NCBI GenBank assembly: GCA_046350295.1
Contig: JAXMAR010000002.1
Span: 258,153-322,152, forward strand
Direction: 5' to 3'
Length of the DNA: 64,000 nt
DNA from: JAXMAR01 sp046350295
GTDB lineage: Bacteria; Planctomycetota; Planctomycetia; Gemmatales; Gemmataceae
Positions within the stretch are counted from its first letter, which is position 1, and each line of letters begins with the position of its first letter. The position numbers and the translations under genes were made by a program. Under the pieces are notes generated by a model that did no database searches, was not told where the DNA came from, and saw nothing but the letters and a program-made list of their open reading frames with translations. Below, in pieces: positions 9,591 to 17,692 of the stretch.

Positions 9591-9749
9591 CTACGCCTGC
9601 GGCTTCCACCACGGGCTGATGCGTTTGATCTTCGTCAGGATCGCTTCCTTGTCGCCGGAGGTCTTGGCGCTCGCCAGCTTGTCCTTGAGCTTGTTCAGCT
9701 TCTCGTGACGCGAACGCCGCCGCCGCAGCTCGATCTTACGCTCAACCAT
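9591..9749 (-). CDS. Small highly basic planctomycete protein
   Basis: 52-residue protein beginning MVERKIELRRRR and ending near SPWWKPQA, almost all helical and rich in Lys and Arg. The start at 9749 has AGAGGAAA about seven bases upstream. From memory it resembles short basic proteins widespread in planctomycetes (I believe annotated DUF6800), with an ERKIELRRR start and a paired-Trp end, but I cannot confirm this by search. Nucleic-acid or ribosome binding would fit the charge, but is only inference. It is convergent with the WD40 gene and divergent from the di-heme protein gene. Confidence 0.6.
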   Translation of the reverse strand: MVERKIELRRRRSRHEKLNKLKDKLASAKTSGDKEAILTKIKRISPWWKPQA

Positions 9750-9879
9750 GACGGTTTCCTCTTTCGTAATCGGTGTTGGAGAGGTGTAATATAGAAGCTC
9801 GGTCATGGCCGCGACAAGCCGGAAGGCTCTTGCCTCTCTGTGCCGCCGTGCCTCCTGGTTAGAAACAACGGGGTCTCCC

Positions 9880-11862
9880 ATGAAAAAAATCGCGTGGATC
9901 ATCGGCGGTTTCGCCCTCGGCATCGGCGCCTCGTTCGGGCTCATGCACTTGAGCCAGTCGCAGGCGCAGCTCTCCGAGCGCCCCGGCCATTCCACCTCCA
10001 ACCCGATCGATGAGCCGCGCGACCTTTCCGGGCTCTCCATCAAGAACCCGCGCGTCCGCGTCGTCCACACCACCGACGCCAAGTACGAAGGGGGCTCGAT
10101 GTACATGCAGCAGGCCGACCCCTGGCTCGGCTACGAATGGGGCCGGTCGCTGAGCCAGCGCAACTTCCGCGAGCGCGACGGCGTTTACGGCGACGCGGGC
10201 AAGATCGAAGGCATGCTCCTCGCCGACTCCACCACCAAGATGATGGACCGCAGCCACACCAACTCCTGCGCCATCTGCCACAACAACCCCTACCGCGACG
10301 CCGGCGCCGGCATCACCATGGCCAAGAACGGCGGCTCCGGCCGCAACACCCCCCACATGTTCGGCGACGGCCTCGTCGAGATGATCGGCCTGCAGACCCG
10401 CCTCAAGCTCCTCGACCTGGCCGACGAGAACCGCGACGGCTGGATCTCCTTCGAGGAGATGAAGAAGGCGCCCAAGGCGATCATCTACAACCTGCCCGAA
10501 GGCATGCCCGGCCGCGTCGCCATCGACCTGGGCAGCTTCGACGACGTCGACGGCAAGGGCGTTCCCAGCCTCAACGCCCTCGTCTGGCCCTATTTCGTCG
10601 ACAGGAACGGCCTGCGCATCGCCACCGCCAAGAACCTCCACTCCCCGGACGTCGCCGGCTACGGAATCGAGGTGCAGATCTTCGGCTTCGGCCACCTCTA
10701 TCTCCCCTATCGCCCGCCGGTGTCGACGACGCTCCGCTCCTTCACGACAACGCCGTTCGACATCCACATGGGCCTCCAGGCCCACGATCCGACGACCTAC
10801 TCGAGCCCGAAGCGCGACGGCCTCGCCCTCGTCTCCAACGCCGGGGCCCAGCAGTTCATCTCGGCGGCCGGCAAGGACCGCGGCGGCGTCCGCGCCCCGA
10901 CCAAGAGCGGCTGGCCGGGCATCAGCCTCGACGACCCGGACCGCGACGGCTACTGCGAGGAGATCTCCGAAGGGGAGATCGACGTGATGGAGTGGTACTT
11001 CCTCAACCATCCCTCCCCGACGCGCGGCAAGATCACCGAGGACGTGGCCGCCGGCGAGAAGCTCTTCACGAAGATCGGCTGCGCCAACTGCCACACGCCC
11101 GATTGGCACATTTACCCGCACGACAAGGACAACCCGGACTACACCAAGCGCTACGACGGCGACCGCCGCTTCTTCGACCTGCAAGTCGCCTGGAACGACA
11201 AGAACGACCGCCTCGAAGGCAAGGTCGTCTACCTCGCCGACAAGAAGGGCGGATTGACGACGCCGCGCCGCGGCGCCTACACGGTGCGCGGCGTCTACTC
11301 CGACTTCAAGTACCACGACGTGGGCGAGGACTTCTGGCAGATCCAGTACGACGGCAGCATCATCCGCAAGTGGCGCACGCCGCCGCTCTGGGGCGTCGGC
11401 CACACGGCCCCCTACGCCCACGACGGCGGCAGCCTCGATCTCCCCGCCGTCATCAAGCGCCATGGCGGCGAGGCCCAGGAATCGCGCGACGCCTTCGCCG
11501 CCCTCTCCGCCCAGGAGCAGAAGCTCGTCGTCTGCTTCCTCCAGAACCTGATCCTCTACCAGACCGATCAACTCCCCTGCGACATGGACGGCGACGGCAA
11601 GATCAGCAACCACTTCAAGGTGCAGGGCGTCGACACCGGCGTCGAGCGCTTCAACCCCGAGTGGCTCTTCAAGGTCCCCGTGAAGATCGAGGGCTACCTC
11701 AAGAACGTGCAGGGTATCCGCATCCTCTCCGCCGCCCCGCTCAACCTGCGCCAGGCTTACGGCCTGGATCTGGAGTTCCTGCGCGATACCGACGGCGATC
11801 TGTTCCCGGACGTTATCGATCCCGATCCACTCCGGCCGGGGTATCGGGATGGAGTGCGGTGA
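9880..11862 (+). CDS. Di-heme cytochrome c oxidoreductase-like protein with EF-hand-like loops
   Basis: 660 residues from the ATG at 9880 (MKKIAWII), which gives a clean N-terminal membrane anchor or signal segment (residues 4-25). Two CxxCH heme c sites are visible: CAICH at 130-134 and CANCH at 401-405. After the second heme there is a PPLWGVGHTAPYAHDGG segment typical of the MauG/di-heme peroxidase and thiol-oxidoreductase superfamily. Calcium-loop-like motifs also occur (DENRDGWISFEE near residue 186; DGDGK and DTDGD toward the C-terminus). The protein should act outside the cytoplasmic membrane as an electron-transfer or peroxidase-type enzyme. The substrate cannot be told. No cytochrome maturation genes are adjacent. 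The extreme 3' end (11821-11860) has an imperfect direct repeat at 12770. Confidence 0.8.
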   Translation: MKKIAWIIGGFALGIGASFGLMHLSQSQAQLSERPGHSTSNPIDEPRDLSGLSIKNPRVRVVHTTDAKYEGGSMYMQQADPWLGYEWGRSLSQRNFRERDGVYGDAGKIEGMLLADSTTKMMDRSHTNSCAICHNNPYRDAGAGITMAKNGGSGRNTPHMFGDGLVEMIGLQTRLKLLDLADENRDGWISFEEMKKAPKAIIYNLPEGMPGRVAIDLGSFDDVDGKGVPSLNALVWPYFVDRNGLRIATAKNLHSPDVAGYGIEVQIFGFGHLYLPYRPPVSTTLRSFTTTPFDIHMGLQAHDPTTYSSPKRDGLALVSNAGAQQFISAAGKDRGGVRAPTKSGWPGISLDDPDRDGYCEEISEGEIDVMEWYFLNHPSPTRGKITEDVAAGEKLFTKIGCANCHTPDWHIYPHDKDNPDYTKRYDGDRRFFDLQVAWNDKNDRLEGKVVYLADKKGGLTTPRRGAYTVRGVYSDFKYHDVGEDFWQIQYDGSIIRKWRTPPLWGVGHTAPYAHDGGSLDLPAVIKRHGGEAQESRDAFAALSAQEQKLVVCFLQNLILYQTDQLPCDMDGDGKISNHFKVQGVDTGVERFNPEWLFKVPVKIEGYLKNVQGIRILSAAPLNLRQAYGLDLEFLRDTDGDLFPDVIDPDPLRPGYRDGVR

Positions 11863-11960
11863 CGGGCCTCAGATTCTGGTCACGACGGCCAAATCAGGCA
11901 TCTACGTAACTTACAACCCCCTTTGCTCCTGCGATCATGAGGCGGTGAAGGCCAAGCGAA

Positions 11961-12056
11961 GTGAACCTTGCTTCCCTTCACGCTCTCATTGATCTCAAGG
12001 CAGAGGCGCGTCGCCCCAAGATTCCGCAAGGAAGACAGGACGGCAGATTGCGATGA
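11961..12056 (+). CDS. Possible 31-residue leader ORF
   Basis: GTG-initiated frame encoding VNLASLHALIDLKAEAR and further basic residues. Its TGA overlaps the ATG of the next gene as ATGA (12053-12056). The overlap and the helical look suggest translational coupling, but the ORF is short, lacks a strong ribosome site and could be chance. Confidence 0.25.
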   Translation: MNLASLHALIDLKAEARRPKIPQGRQDGRLR

Positions 12057-12685
12057 ACGTGGGCAAGTCTGTTCGAAAGGCCATTGACGATTGGGAACTT
12101 GGCGATCTTGAGTCCGCCATGTTGCACGCTTGCAACGCGGTGGATGGTACCGCGGCGAAGGTGTACCCAGGCGTGGGTAGTAACGATCGCTTTACGCGAC
12201 TTGTGCGCGAGAACTATCACATCTTTGGCCCGATGGCACTTCCGGGTGTCGACCTGCAGGCTACGCGGTTTCCCGTGAAGGTGCCGAAGCCAAAAGCTCC
12301 TGGTGGCAAGCCCGATGTCGCCGACCTGATTTATGGGGTTCACAGGTGCGTGCATGGACACGGTGATGAACTGCCAGATGGATTTGATCTTCTGCCTGAC
12401 GCACCAGGGCCCACCAGGCATACGCGGACAACGGTTGCAAGAGGCAGGGTACGCTTAAGTGATCGAACCATTTCCGGGCTGCTCGCAATTGCCGTCCTTT
12501 CTCCCGCCAACATCGGTCAACGCGTACCGGACACATACTATCTGAGCTTTGAGGAGCGGCGATTCTTGATCAACGAGTGGTGGGGACGGGCGGCTAACTT
12601 TGCTGACGTTGTAGCTCAGACCACTCTGCCGTGTGTCAAGTTGGAGTTTGGAGATTGGATGGATGAGACAAACAAGCTCGGCTGA
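12053..12685 (+). CDS. Hypothetical protein in lower-GC island, HEPN-like motif
   Basis: 210-residue soluble protein with no signal or membrane segment. I do not recognise the family. An N-terminal helical part (VRKAIDDWELGDLESAMLH) is followed by a segment reading VHRCVHGHGDELPDG. That contains R-x4-H and a VHG string reminiscent of the catalytic motif of HEPN-fold RNases. The C-terminal half contains GLLAIAVLSPAN. Base composition is visibly less GC-rich than that of its neighbours, and it is bracketed by imperfect direct repeats (11821 and 12770). Acquisition by transfer and a toxin or defence role are inferences from context: three antitoxin/toxin units lie within 4 kb. Confidence 0.6.
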   Translation: MNVGKSVRKAIDDWELGDLESAMLHACNAVDGTAAKVYPGVGSNDRFTRLVRENYHIFGPMALPGVDLQATRFPVKVPKPKAPGGKPDVADLIYGVHRCVHGHGDELPDGFDLLPDAPGPTRHTRTTVARGRVRLSDRTISGLLAIAVLSPANIGQRVPDTYYLSFEERRFLINEWWGRAANFADVVAQTTLPCVKLEFGDWMDETNKLG

Positions 12686-12848
12686 CGGCCGACTCGGCGC
12701 TGCCGCTACCTTCTCCGATGCCTTTCCTCGCTGGATGATAACCACCTATATCCAGCGCCGCGTCCCGACCCCGATCCGCTACAATTCGGGTATCGGGATG
12801 GGATACGGTCGATTGCTTGCGTGCTGCGACAGGTCTCACGCCAGATGG

Positions 12849-13064
12849 TCACCGGCGCTGGACGCGAAATGCGTCGAAGTCGTAGCCGCTATCGCGGAGG
12901 TCCCGCCCCGCCTGAGCGGCGGCCTCCCAGTCACCGGTTCCGGGACGTATGACCGTGGCCTCAGCCGCGCGGACCGGCTCGACGCGGACCCGGGCCCCCT
13001 CAGCAAGGCAGACCGGCTCATCAAACACGACAACGCCGTTTTCCACGTGGCCTGCGAATGACAT
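12849..13064 (-). CDS. Orphan antitoxin-like protein (VapB/DUF104-like)
   Basis: 71 residues from the ATG at 13064, with GGAAAA upstream. The start MSFAGHVENGVVVFDEP, followed by a RVRVEPV strand, is the short beta-rich DNA-binding layout seen in antitoxins of PIN toxins. The tail (DWEAAAQAGRDLRDSGYDFDAF) is acidic and suits toxin binding. No PIN gene follows on the same strand: after the stop at 12849 the leftward frames give no recognisable protein. It is therefore an orphan, or its toxin was lost when the adjacent low-GC segment arrived. It is divergent from the VapBC pair at 13247. Confidence 0.55.
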   Translation of the reverse strand: MSFAGHVENGVVVFDEPVCLAEGARVRVEPVRAAEATVIRPGTGDWEAAAQAGRDLRDSGYDFDAFRVQRR

Positions 13065-13191
13065 GTCTTTTCCTCGGATGTATTCTACTGTCCGGCGCCG
13101 TGACAGTCGACATGCGGCCTCCACGCAACTTGTCCTGTTCCCCTTGTTCCTGCGCTTGCGGCTCCGCCGTTTGCCTGCGTCTTTTTCGCGC

Positions 13192-13219
13192 TTGGCGCCG
13201 CCCGGGGGTGTGTTACAAT
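13192..13219 (+). promoter_or_regulatory. Predicted promoter of the first vapBC pair
   Basis: TTGGCG at 13192-13197 and TACAAT at 13214-13219, with 16 bases between, and an ATG 27 bases after the -10 box. A sigma-70-type match from inspection only. Confidence 0.4.
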
Positions 13220-13246
13220 CGACAAAACGTATACGGGATCATCACC

Positions 13247-13477
13247 ATGGCCGCGATCATCCATGCCCGGTTGGATCCTCAGACGGCGGCTCTGTGCCGG
13301 CGTCTGGCCAAGCAATTCGGCTGGAGCGACTCGAAGATCGTGCGCGAGGCGATCCGGGTGCTGGCGGCGCTCGCCCCTGGCACAGGGCCGCGGAAGGTGA
13401 TCGGCCAGGGGAAGTTTCGCTCCGGCCTTGCGGACCTCGGCTCCAATAAGCGACATCTGGATGACTTCGGACGATGA
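13247..13477 (+). CDS. Ribbon-helix-helix antitoxin, VapB-type
   Basis: 76 residues. MAAIIHARLDPQT gives a short strand, followed by two helices (AALCRRLAKQFGWSDSKI and VREAIRVLAALAP), the arrangement of a ribbon-helix-helix repressor. The basic C-terminal tail should wrap the toxin. The start at 13247 is chosen over upstream in-frame codons because it begins the conserved strand and follows the predicted promoter. The stop codon overlaps the PIN toxin start as ATGA at 13474. It probably neutralises that toxin and represses its own promoter. Confidence 0.7.
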   Translation: MAAIIHARLDPQTAALCRRLAKQFGWSDSKIVREAIRVLAALAPGTGPRKVIGQGKFRSGLADLGSNKRHLDDFGR

Positions 13478-13896
13478 AACCCGTGTTGCTCGACACCGGC
13501 TGCATCGTGGCGTTGTTGGACGCCTCGGAGAGATACCACCAAGCCTGTGCCGCCGCGATCGCGGGCCTGGCGGCGCCACTGGTCACGTGCGAGGCCGTCG
13601 TCGCCGAAAGCTGCCACTTGCTGGGCAGAAGCCGGGGCGCCGCCGCCGCGGTGCTCGAGAACATCGAGCAGGGCGTTTTTCTTGTGCCCTTCCGGCTGGT
13701 CGACCGCGTGAAGCCCGTGCGCAAGCTCCTCGCCAAGTACGCTGACGTGCGGATGGACCTTGCGGACGCCTGTCTCGTCGATCTCGCCACTCAAGTGGGC
13801 AGCGGCGACATCCTGACCCTGGACCGCGATTTTCAGGTCTATCGCTGGGACAAGAAACGACCATTTCGCATGTTGATTGAGCTGGACATGGAATAG
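13474..13896 (+). CDS. PIN-domain toxin, VapC-type
   Basis: 140 residues. The PIN acidic residues are visible: Asp in LLDTGC (residue 7), Glu in VVAESCH, Asp in DLADACLV and Asp in LTLDRDF. These form the metal site of an endoribonuclease that usually cuts tRNA or rRNA in this family. It overlaps the antitoxin by four bases, so the two are translationally coupled. Length and motif order are normal, and no damage is seen. Confidence 0.8.
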   Translation: MKPVLLDTGCIVALLDASERYHQACAAAIAGLAAPLVTCEAVVAESCHLLGRSRGAAAAVLENIEQGVFLVPFRLVDRVKPVRKLLAKYADVRMDLADACLVDLATQVGSGDILTLDRDFQVYRWDKKRPFRMLIELDME

Positions 13897-13977
13897 CTGC
13901 GGCGCATGCATGGACGGCCGCCGACTCCATAGAATGCCTCTATCCCGCCTTCCCTCCTTCCTCGCACACGGCCCACC

Positions 13978-15213
13978 ATGCGAACTCTTCTTTGCTGCGC
14001 CCTTGCCCTGCTCGTCATGCCCCGGTCGCTCCGCGGCGACGACTGGCCCTCCTGGCGCGGCCCCACGTTCAATGGGGTCGCCGCGACGCGGTCCGTGCCG
14101 CTCGAGTGGTCGGAGACGAAGAACATCGTCTGGAAGGCGCCCGTCCCCGGCCGCGGCCACTCGTCGCCGATCATCTCGGGAGAGCGTGTCTTTCTTTCCA
14201 CGGCCGACGAGGGGCGCAACGTCTTCTCGGTCCTCTGCTACGACCGGGGCAGCGGCAAGCAACTCTGGCGCAAGGACGTGCTCGAAGGAAAGTCGGAGGG
14301 CCGGATCCACGCGAAGAACACGCGCGCCTCGTCCACGCTGGCCTGCGACGGCGAGCGCGTCTACGCCCTCTTTCACAAGGGAGACGGCATCTGGGCCACC
14401 GCCCTGGATTACTCGGGCAAGCAGATTTGGCAAAAGAAAGTCGGCGGCTTCGTCTCCCACTGGGGCTACTCGGCTTCCCCCACGATCTATCGCTCCTCGC
14501 TGATCGTCGCGACCGACCACAAGGAAGGAGGCGCCCTGCACGCGCTCGACCTGCGCACGGGAGACGTCCTCTGGGAAACGCCGCGGCCCAAGGCGCCGAC
14601 CTATGCTTCGCCCGTTGTCCTCAAAGCGGGAGGGAAGGACCAGCTCGTCATCGCCGGCGCCGAGAAGGTCATCAGCTACGATCCGGCCAGCGGCAAGGAG
14701 CTCTGGTCGGTCAAGGGGACCAGCGTCGAATGCGTCAGTTCGATCATCGCCGAGGGGGACCGCATCTTCGCCACCGGCGGCTTCCCGGACAAGGAGACGC
14801 TCTGCATCCGCGCCGACGGCTCAGCCGAAGCCGTCTGGCGCGCCAAGGTCGGCGATTTCGTGCCGTCCCAGGTCCTGCACAAGGGCTACATCTACTCGGT
14901 GCTGGACAACGGCGTCGCCCTCTGCCTGGACGCGGCCAGCGGCAAGGAAATGTGGAAGGACCGACTGCGCAGCAACGCCTTCAGCGCCTCCCCCATCGTG
15001 GTCGGCGACAACGTTTTCATTCCGAGCGAGACCGGCGTCACGCACGTCTTCCGCGCCAACCCGAAGAAGCTCGATATCGTTGCGGAGAACCAACTCGGCA
15101 AGCAGGCGTTCGCCTCCCCCGCCGCCTGCGGCGGCCGGCTCTTCCTGCGCCTGGTCGGCGACGCGCGCCAGGAGTGGCTTTATTGCATCGGGGAGGGCGC
15201 GGGGGGCCGATAG
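13978..15213 (+). CDS. PQQ-like beta-propeller exported protein
   Basis: 411 residues with a signal peptide (MRTLLCCALALLV, cleavage near LRGDD) and a WPSWRGP motif. That motif opens many planctomycete outer-membrane-assembly-like (BamB-like) propeller proteins. Repeated blades follow, such as LYALDLRTGDVLWE-type segments (ALHALDLRTGDVLW, ISYDPASGKELW, LCLDAASGKEMW). The fold is an eight-bladed PQQ/quinoprotein-like propeller, but residues for PQQ binding are not evident, so a structural or binding role in the periplasm is more likely than dehydrogenase activity. It stands alone between two VapBC modules. Confidence 0.8.
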   Translation: MRTLLCCALALLVMPRSLRGDDWPSWRGPTFNGVAATRSVPLEWSETKNIVWKAPVPGRGHSSPIISGERVFLSTADEGRNVFSVLCYDRGSGKQLWRKDVLEGKSEGRIHAKNTRASSTLACDGERVYALFHKGDGIWATALDYSGKQIWQKKVGGFVSHWGYSASPTIYRSSLIVATDHKEGGALHALDLRTGDVLWETPRPKAPTYASPVVLKAGGKDQLVIAGAEKVISYDPASGKELWSVKGTSVECVSSIIAEGDRIFATGGFPDKETLCIRADGSAEAVWRAKVGDFVPSQVLHKGYIYSVLDNGVALCLDAASGKEMWKDRLRSNAFSASPIVVGDNVFIPSETGVTHVFRANPKKLDIVAENQLGKQAFASPAACGGRLFLRLVGDARQEWLYCIGEGAGGR

Positions 15214-15326
15214 CAGGTCGACGCCGTTAGCGGCAACGACCTGGTACCGATGCGTCGCCGCGCCGACGACCTCTGATGCTTTGGCGGCAATTGACCGGAC
15301 CAACGAATCCCGGTAACTTCGAGGAT

Positions 15327-15617
15327 ATGAGCCACACGCTGTCGGTCCCTGTTCCGGACGACCTATATCGAGCGCTCGAAGCATGTGCTCGTCGCGAGAA
15401 GCTGTCTATCGAGGAACTCGCTTTGCGCGAGATGACTCGGGGGCTTCGCCAAGTTTCGGACGTGAGAACGGAACAGGAAAAAGAAGCGGCGCGACAAGCC
15501 TTGCGGGCCCACTTCGGCTCCGTATCGCTCGGCAAGCCATCCATCGACAGCAACGAGGCGCTGGACAAGGTCCTCGGAGACGAATACGCCAATCCGCACG
15601 ATGCCCATGCTCCTTGA
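15327..15617 (+). CDS. Antitoxin of a PIN toxin, ribbon-helix-helix-like
   Basis: 96 residues from the ATG at 15327. SHTLSVPVPDDLYRALEAC is a strand followed by a helix, then KLSIEELALREMTRGL is a second helix: the ribbon-helix-helix pattern. The acidic, disordered-looking tail is the likely toxin clamp. An upstream in-frame start at 15276 is less likely because it would precede the conserved strand. The 3' end overlaps the PIN gene by 17 bases. Confidence 0.65.
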   Translation: MSHTLSVPVPDDLYRALEACARREKLSIEELALREMTRGLRQVSDVRTEQEKEAARQALRAHFGSVSLGKPSIDSNEALDKVLGDEYANPHDAHAP

Positions 15618-15999
15618 TACCTCCGGCCTCTACTCTCTTCTTGTCGTCGAGGAACGTTTCCACATCAGAGCCGTCGATCTTCTGCGTGGCCCCATCAACG
15701 GTATCACGCACAGCTACATCCTCGCGGAACTCGTAGCCCTCTGCTTGGCGCGCGGCGTCGGATTATCGAAGACTCTCGATTTCCTTCACGACCTCCATCT
15801 CGATCCCGAAATCTCCGTCGTCTGGGTGGATCGCGATCTGCACTGGGACGCCGAAAACCTTCTCTCCAAACGTCTCGACAAGACTTACTCCCTTTGTGAC
15901 GCTGTGAGTTTCGTTCTCATGCGCCGTCTCGGCATTCTCGAGGCGCTGACGACCGATCACCATTTCGAGCAGGAAGGATTTGTTCGCTTGCTCAAGTAG
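15601..15999 (+). CDS. PIN-domain toxin, VapC-type (second module)
   Basis: 132 residues. MLLDTSGLYSLL carries the first PIN Asp, ILAELVAL the conserved Glu, YSLCDAVSFVLM the third acidic residue, and ALTTDHHFEQEGF the last (Asp then His-His). This is the SLCDxxSFxxM subtype of PIN toxins with a metal-dependent RNase role. It is coupled to the overlapping antitoxin upstream. A stable hairpin follows 17 bases after the stop. Confidence 0.8.
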   Translation: MPMLLDTSGLYSLLVVEERFHIRAVDLLRGPINGITHSYILAELVALCLARGVGLSKTLDFLHDLHLDPEISVVWVDRDLHWDAENLLSKRLDKTYSLCDAVSFVLMRRLGILEALTTDHHFEQEGFVRLLK

Positions 16000-16015
16000 C
16001 CTTGCCGCCGCGTCC

Positions 16016-16034
16016 GGCACGTTGAAAACGTGCC
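16016..16034. terminator. Hairpin between convergent genes
   Basis: GGCACGTT-GAA-AACGTGCC, a perfect 8-bp stem, lies between the second VapC gene and the leftward hydrolase gene. It has no long T-tract in either direction, so bidirectional termination is plausible but not certain. Confidence 0.5.
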
Positions 16035-16056
16035 GCCACATCTGGGTGGCGCCTTT

Positions 16057-17355
16057 TCACCTGTCCATCGTCGCCCGGGAAGGCTCGGACCTCAATCCAA
16101 CGCCGTTCACCGTGATGACTTGATAACGCCCGCCGGGCGCCCGGTCGACGAAGCGCAGCGCCGGCAGCGGCCGCTCCGGCGTGTCGTGGTAGGACATCGT
16201 CTGGAATAGCGGGCGGCCGAAGCGGCCGACGGCCTTCTCCGGGACCTGTCCGACTTCCTTGCCGTCGCGCAGGATGATGAACGCCTTGATGCCGCTCTCG
16301 AAGTCCGCCGCGGCGTCCCAGGTGATTTCCGTGTCGTCTCCTTTCTTCCGGACCTTGACAGCGAACGGCGCGGGCGGCGGCGTCTTGTCGTCGACGGCGC
16401 CCGTCTTGACGTACTCGCTCCACGCCCGGGCCACGCGCTCGTCCGGCAGCCAGACCGCCTCCGCGACCTTGCCCTTGTAGGAGCCCGCCGGCTCGGCCGT
16501 GTCGCCGAGCGGCGCCGCGAGCCAGGAGGACTTCTGGTCGATCGCCTTGAGCTTGTTTCCCTTTCCCGGAAGGCGCAGCGCCAGGCAGGCGTCGAAGAAC
16601 GGGATGGCGAGGTAGCGTGAGTCGCCGCATTCGTGGGCGGTGCGCGGGTCGGGGGCGAAGCCGATCGGGGCGCCCTTGGCGCGGTAGGCCTGGAACATCG
16701 CGAACGTCCCGGTCCATGCGCCGTTGAAGCGTTTGTCCCCCTTTTCCTTCGCTCCCGGATTGCACATCATCGGGATGGCGTAGGCCGCCTCGGGGATCTT
16801 GGGCCGGTCGATCTCCCCCTTTTCCCAGGAAGAGAATGCCGTGCCCGAGCGGAACCAGATGGCGACGATGCGCTCCGGCTCGAGCGTCTGCATGATGCTG
16901 GCCCAGAAACCGCCGCCGGAATGGCCCCACAGACACCAGGGGGCGGTTTCAATCTCCGGATGCTCCGCCTTCACCGCCAGATCGTGCAGCGCCTGGAGGA
17001 AGGTCTTGTGGGAGCCGTTGCGCGGGTCGCACCAGAGCCGGCAGTTCTGCTTGTCCTCCTGGTGATAGGAGGGGCCGAGCAGGGCGCAGTCCCACTTCTT
17101 TGCCAGCGCTTGCCAGTGCAGGTCGTACGCCGCGGTCTCGCCTCCCTTGCAGGCGCCCGAGCCGCAGCCATGCTGGTGAACGATGACGCCGCGCACGCGC
17201 GTGACGCCCTCGGGCAGCCAGAGCGTGTAGGTCACGCCGAGTTGAAGGGCACCCGGCTCCTTGCCCGGCGGATAGCTGACCTCGAAGTAGCGCCCCGCAG
17301 CAGGCGCGACGGAGCCGAGAATGAGAACAGCGACAAGCGAAATGAGACGCGGCAT
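16057..17355 (-). CDS. Secreted alpha/beta hydrolase with C-terminal beta-sandwich-like domain
   Basis: 432 residues from the ATG at 17355, preceded by GAGGG. An N-terminal extension upstream would run into the repeat element at 17443 and is rejected. The signal peptide is MPRLISLVAVLILG. The catalytic elbow is WGHSGGGF (GxSxG), with HQHGCGSG as the likely oxyanion loop. The last third (FAVKVRKKGDDTEITWD...ILRDGKEVG) looks like a fibronectin-III-like or related beta-sandwich domain. Esterase activity outside the cytoplasm is inferred; the substrate is unknown. It is divergent from nuoM. Confidence 0.7.
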   Translation of the reverse strand: MPRLISLVAVLILGSVAPAAGRYFEVSYPPGKEPGALQLGVTYTLWLPEGVTRVRGVIVHQHGCGSGACKGGETAAYDLHWQALAKKWDCALLGPSYHQEDKQNCRLWCDPRNGSHKTFLQALHDLAVKAEHPEIETAPWCLWGHSGGGFWASIMQTLEPERIVAIWFRSGTAFSSWEKGEIDRPKIPEAAYAIPMMCNPGAKEKGDKRFNGAWTGTFAMFQAYRAKGAPIGFAPDPRTAHECGDSRYLAIPFFDACLALRLPGKGNKLKAIDQKSSWLAAPLGDTAEPAGSYKGKVAEAVWLPDERVARAWSEYVKTGAVDDKTPPPAPFAVKVRKKGDDTEITWDAAADFESGIKAFIILRDGKEVGQVPEKAVGRFGRPLFQTMSYHDTPERPLPALRFVDRAPGGRYQVITVNGVGLRSEPSRATMDR

Positions 17356-17442
17356 GGCAAACCCTCGGTCGGTGGGGGGTGGTGCGACATGGCGATGCCG
17401 CTCTGGATTTCTAAGCCGAAGTAGGGCGTTGGCAAGGCATGA

Positions 17443-17605
17443 TTTGGAGTGCGGTAATTGATTACCGCTTTTCTGAAAGGTCGCTTTTCTGAATCGCCGT
17501 TGCCGGAGCGCCCCGGCGCTCTCGAAAGCTGCTCGATGATGGGACCGCCGCGCAAGCTCGCGGGCCCCGTCGATCAAAAGCGGTAATCAATTACCGCACT
17601 CCAAA
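17443..17605. mobile_element. MITE-like element with perfect 30-bp terminal inverted repeats
   Basis: Bases 17443-17472 are the exact reverse complement of 17576-17605. Each arm is itself palindromic around GCGGTAATTGATTACCGC. The 103-base interior has no gene and contains a GAGCGCC-CC-GGCGCTC hairpin. The element fills most of the 337-bp gap between the divergent hydrolase and nuoM genes. The outer bases (TTTGGAGTGCGG) look like a transposon end. No target duplication is evident, because the flanks after TTT differ. Confidence 0.7.
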
Positions 17606-17692
17606 GATCGTCGCGGCGGTCGAGCGGCTCGACTCCCTTCTGTCGAATCCATAAACCAACGGCTGAAAATCAAGAAAAACGCCGGGATCGCG

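Noticed and set aside
9859..11613. 584-codon minus-strand frame over the di-heme protein gene
   Set aside because: The plus strand encodes two CxxCH sites and family motifs. The reverse frame is an Ala/Val/Gly-rich artefact of codon bias.
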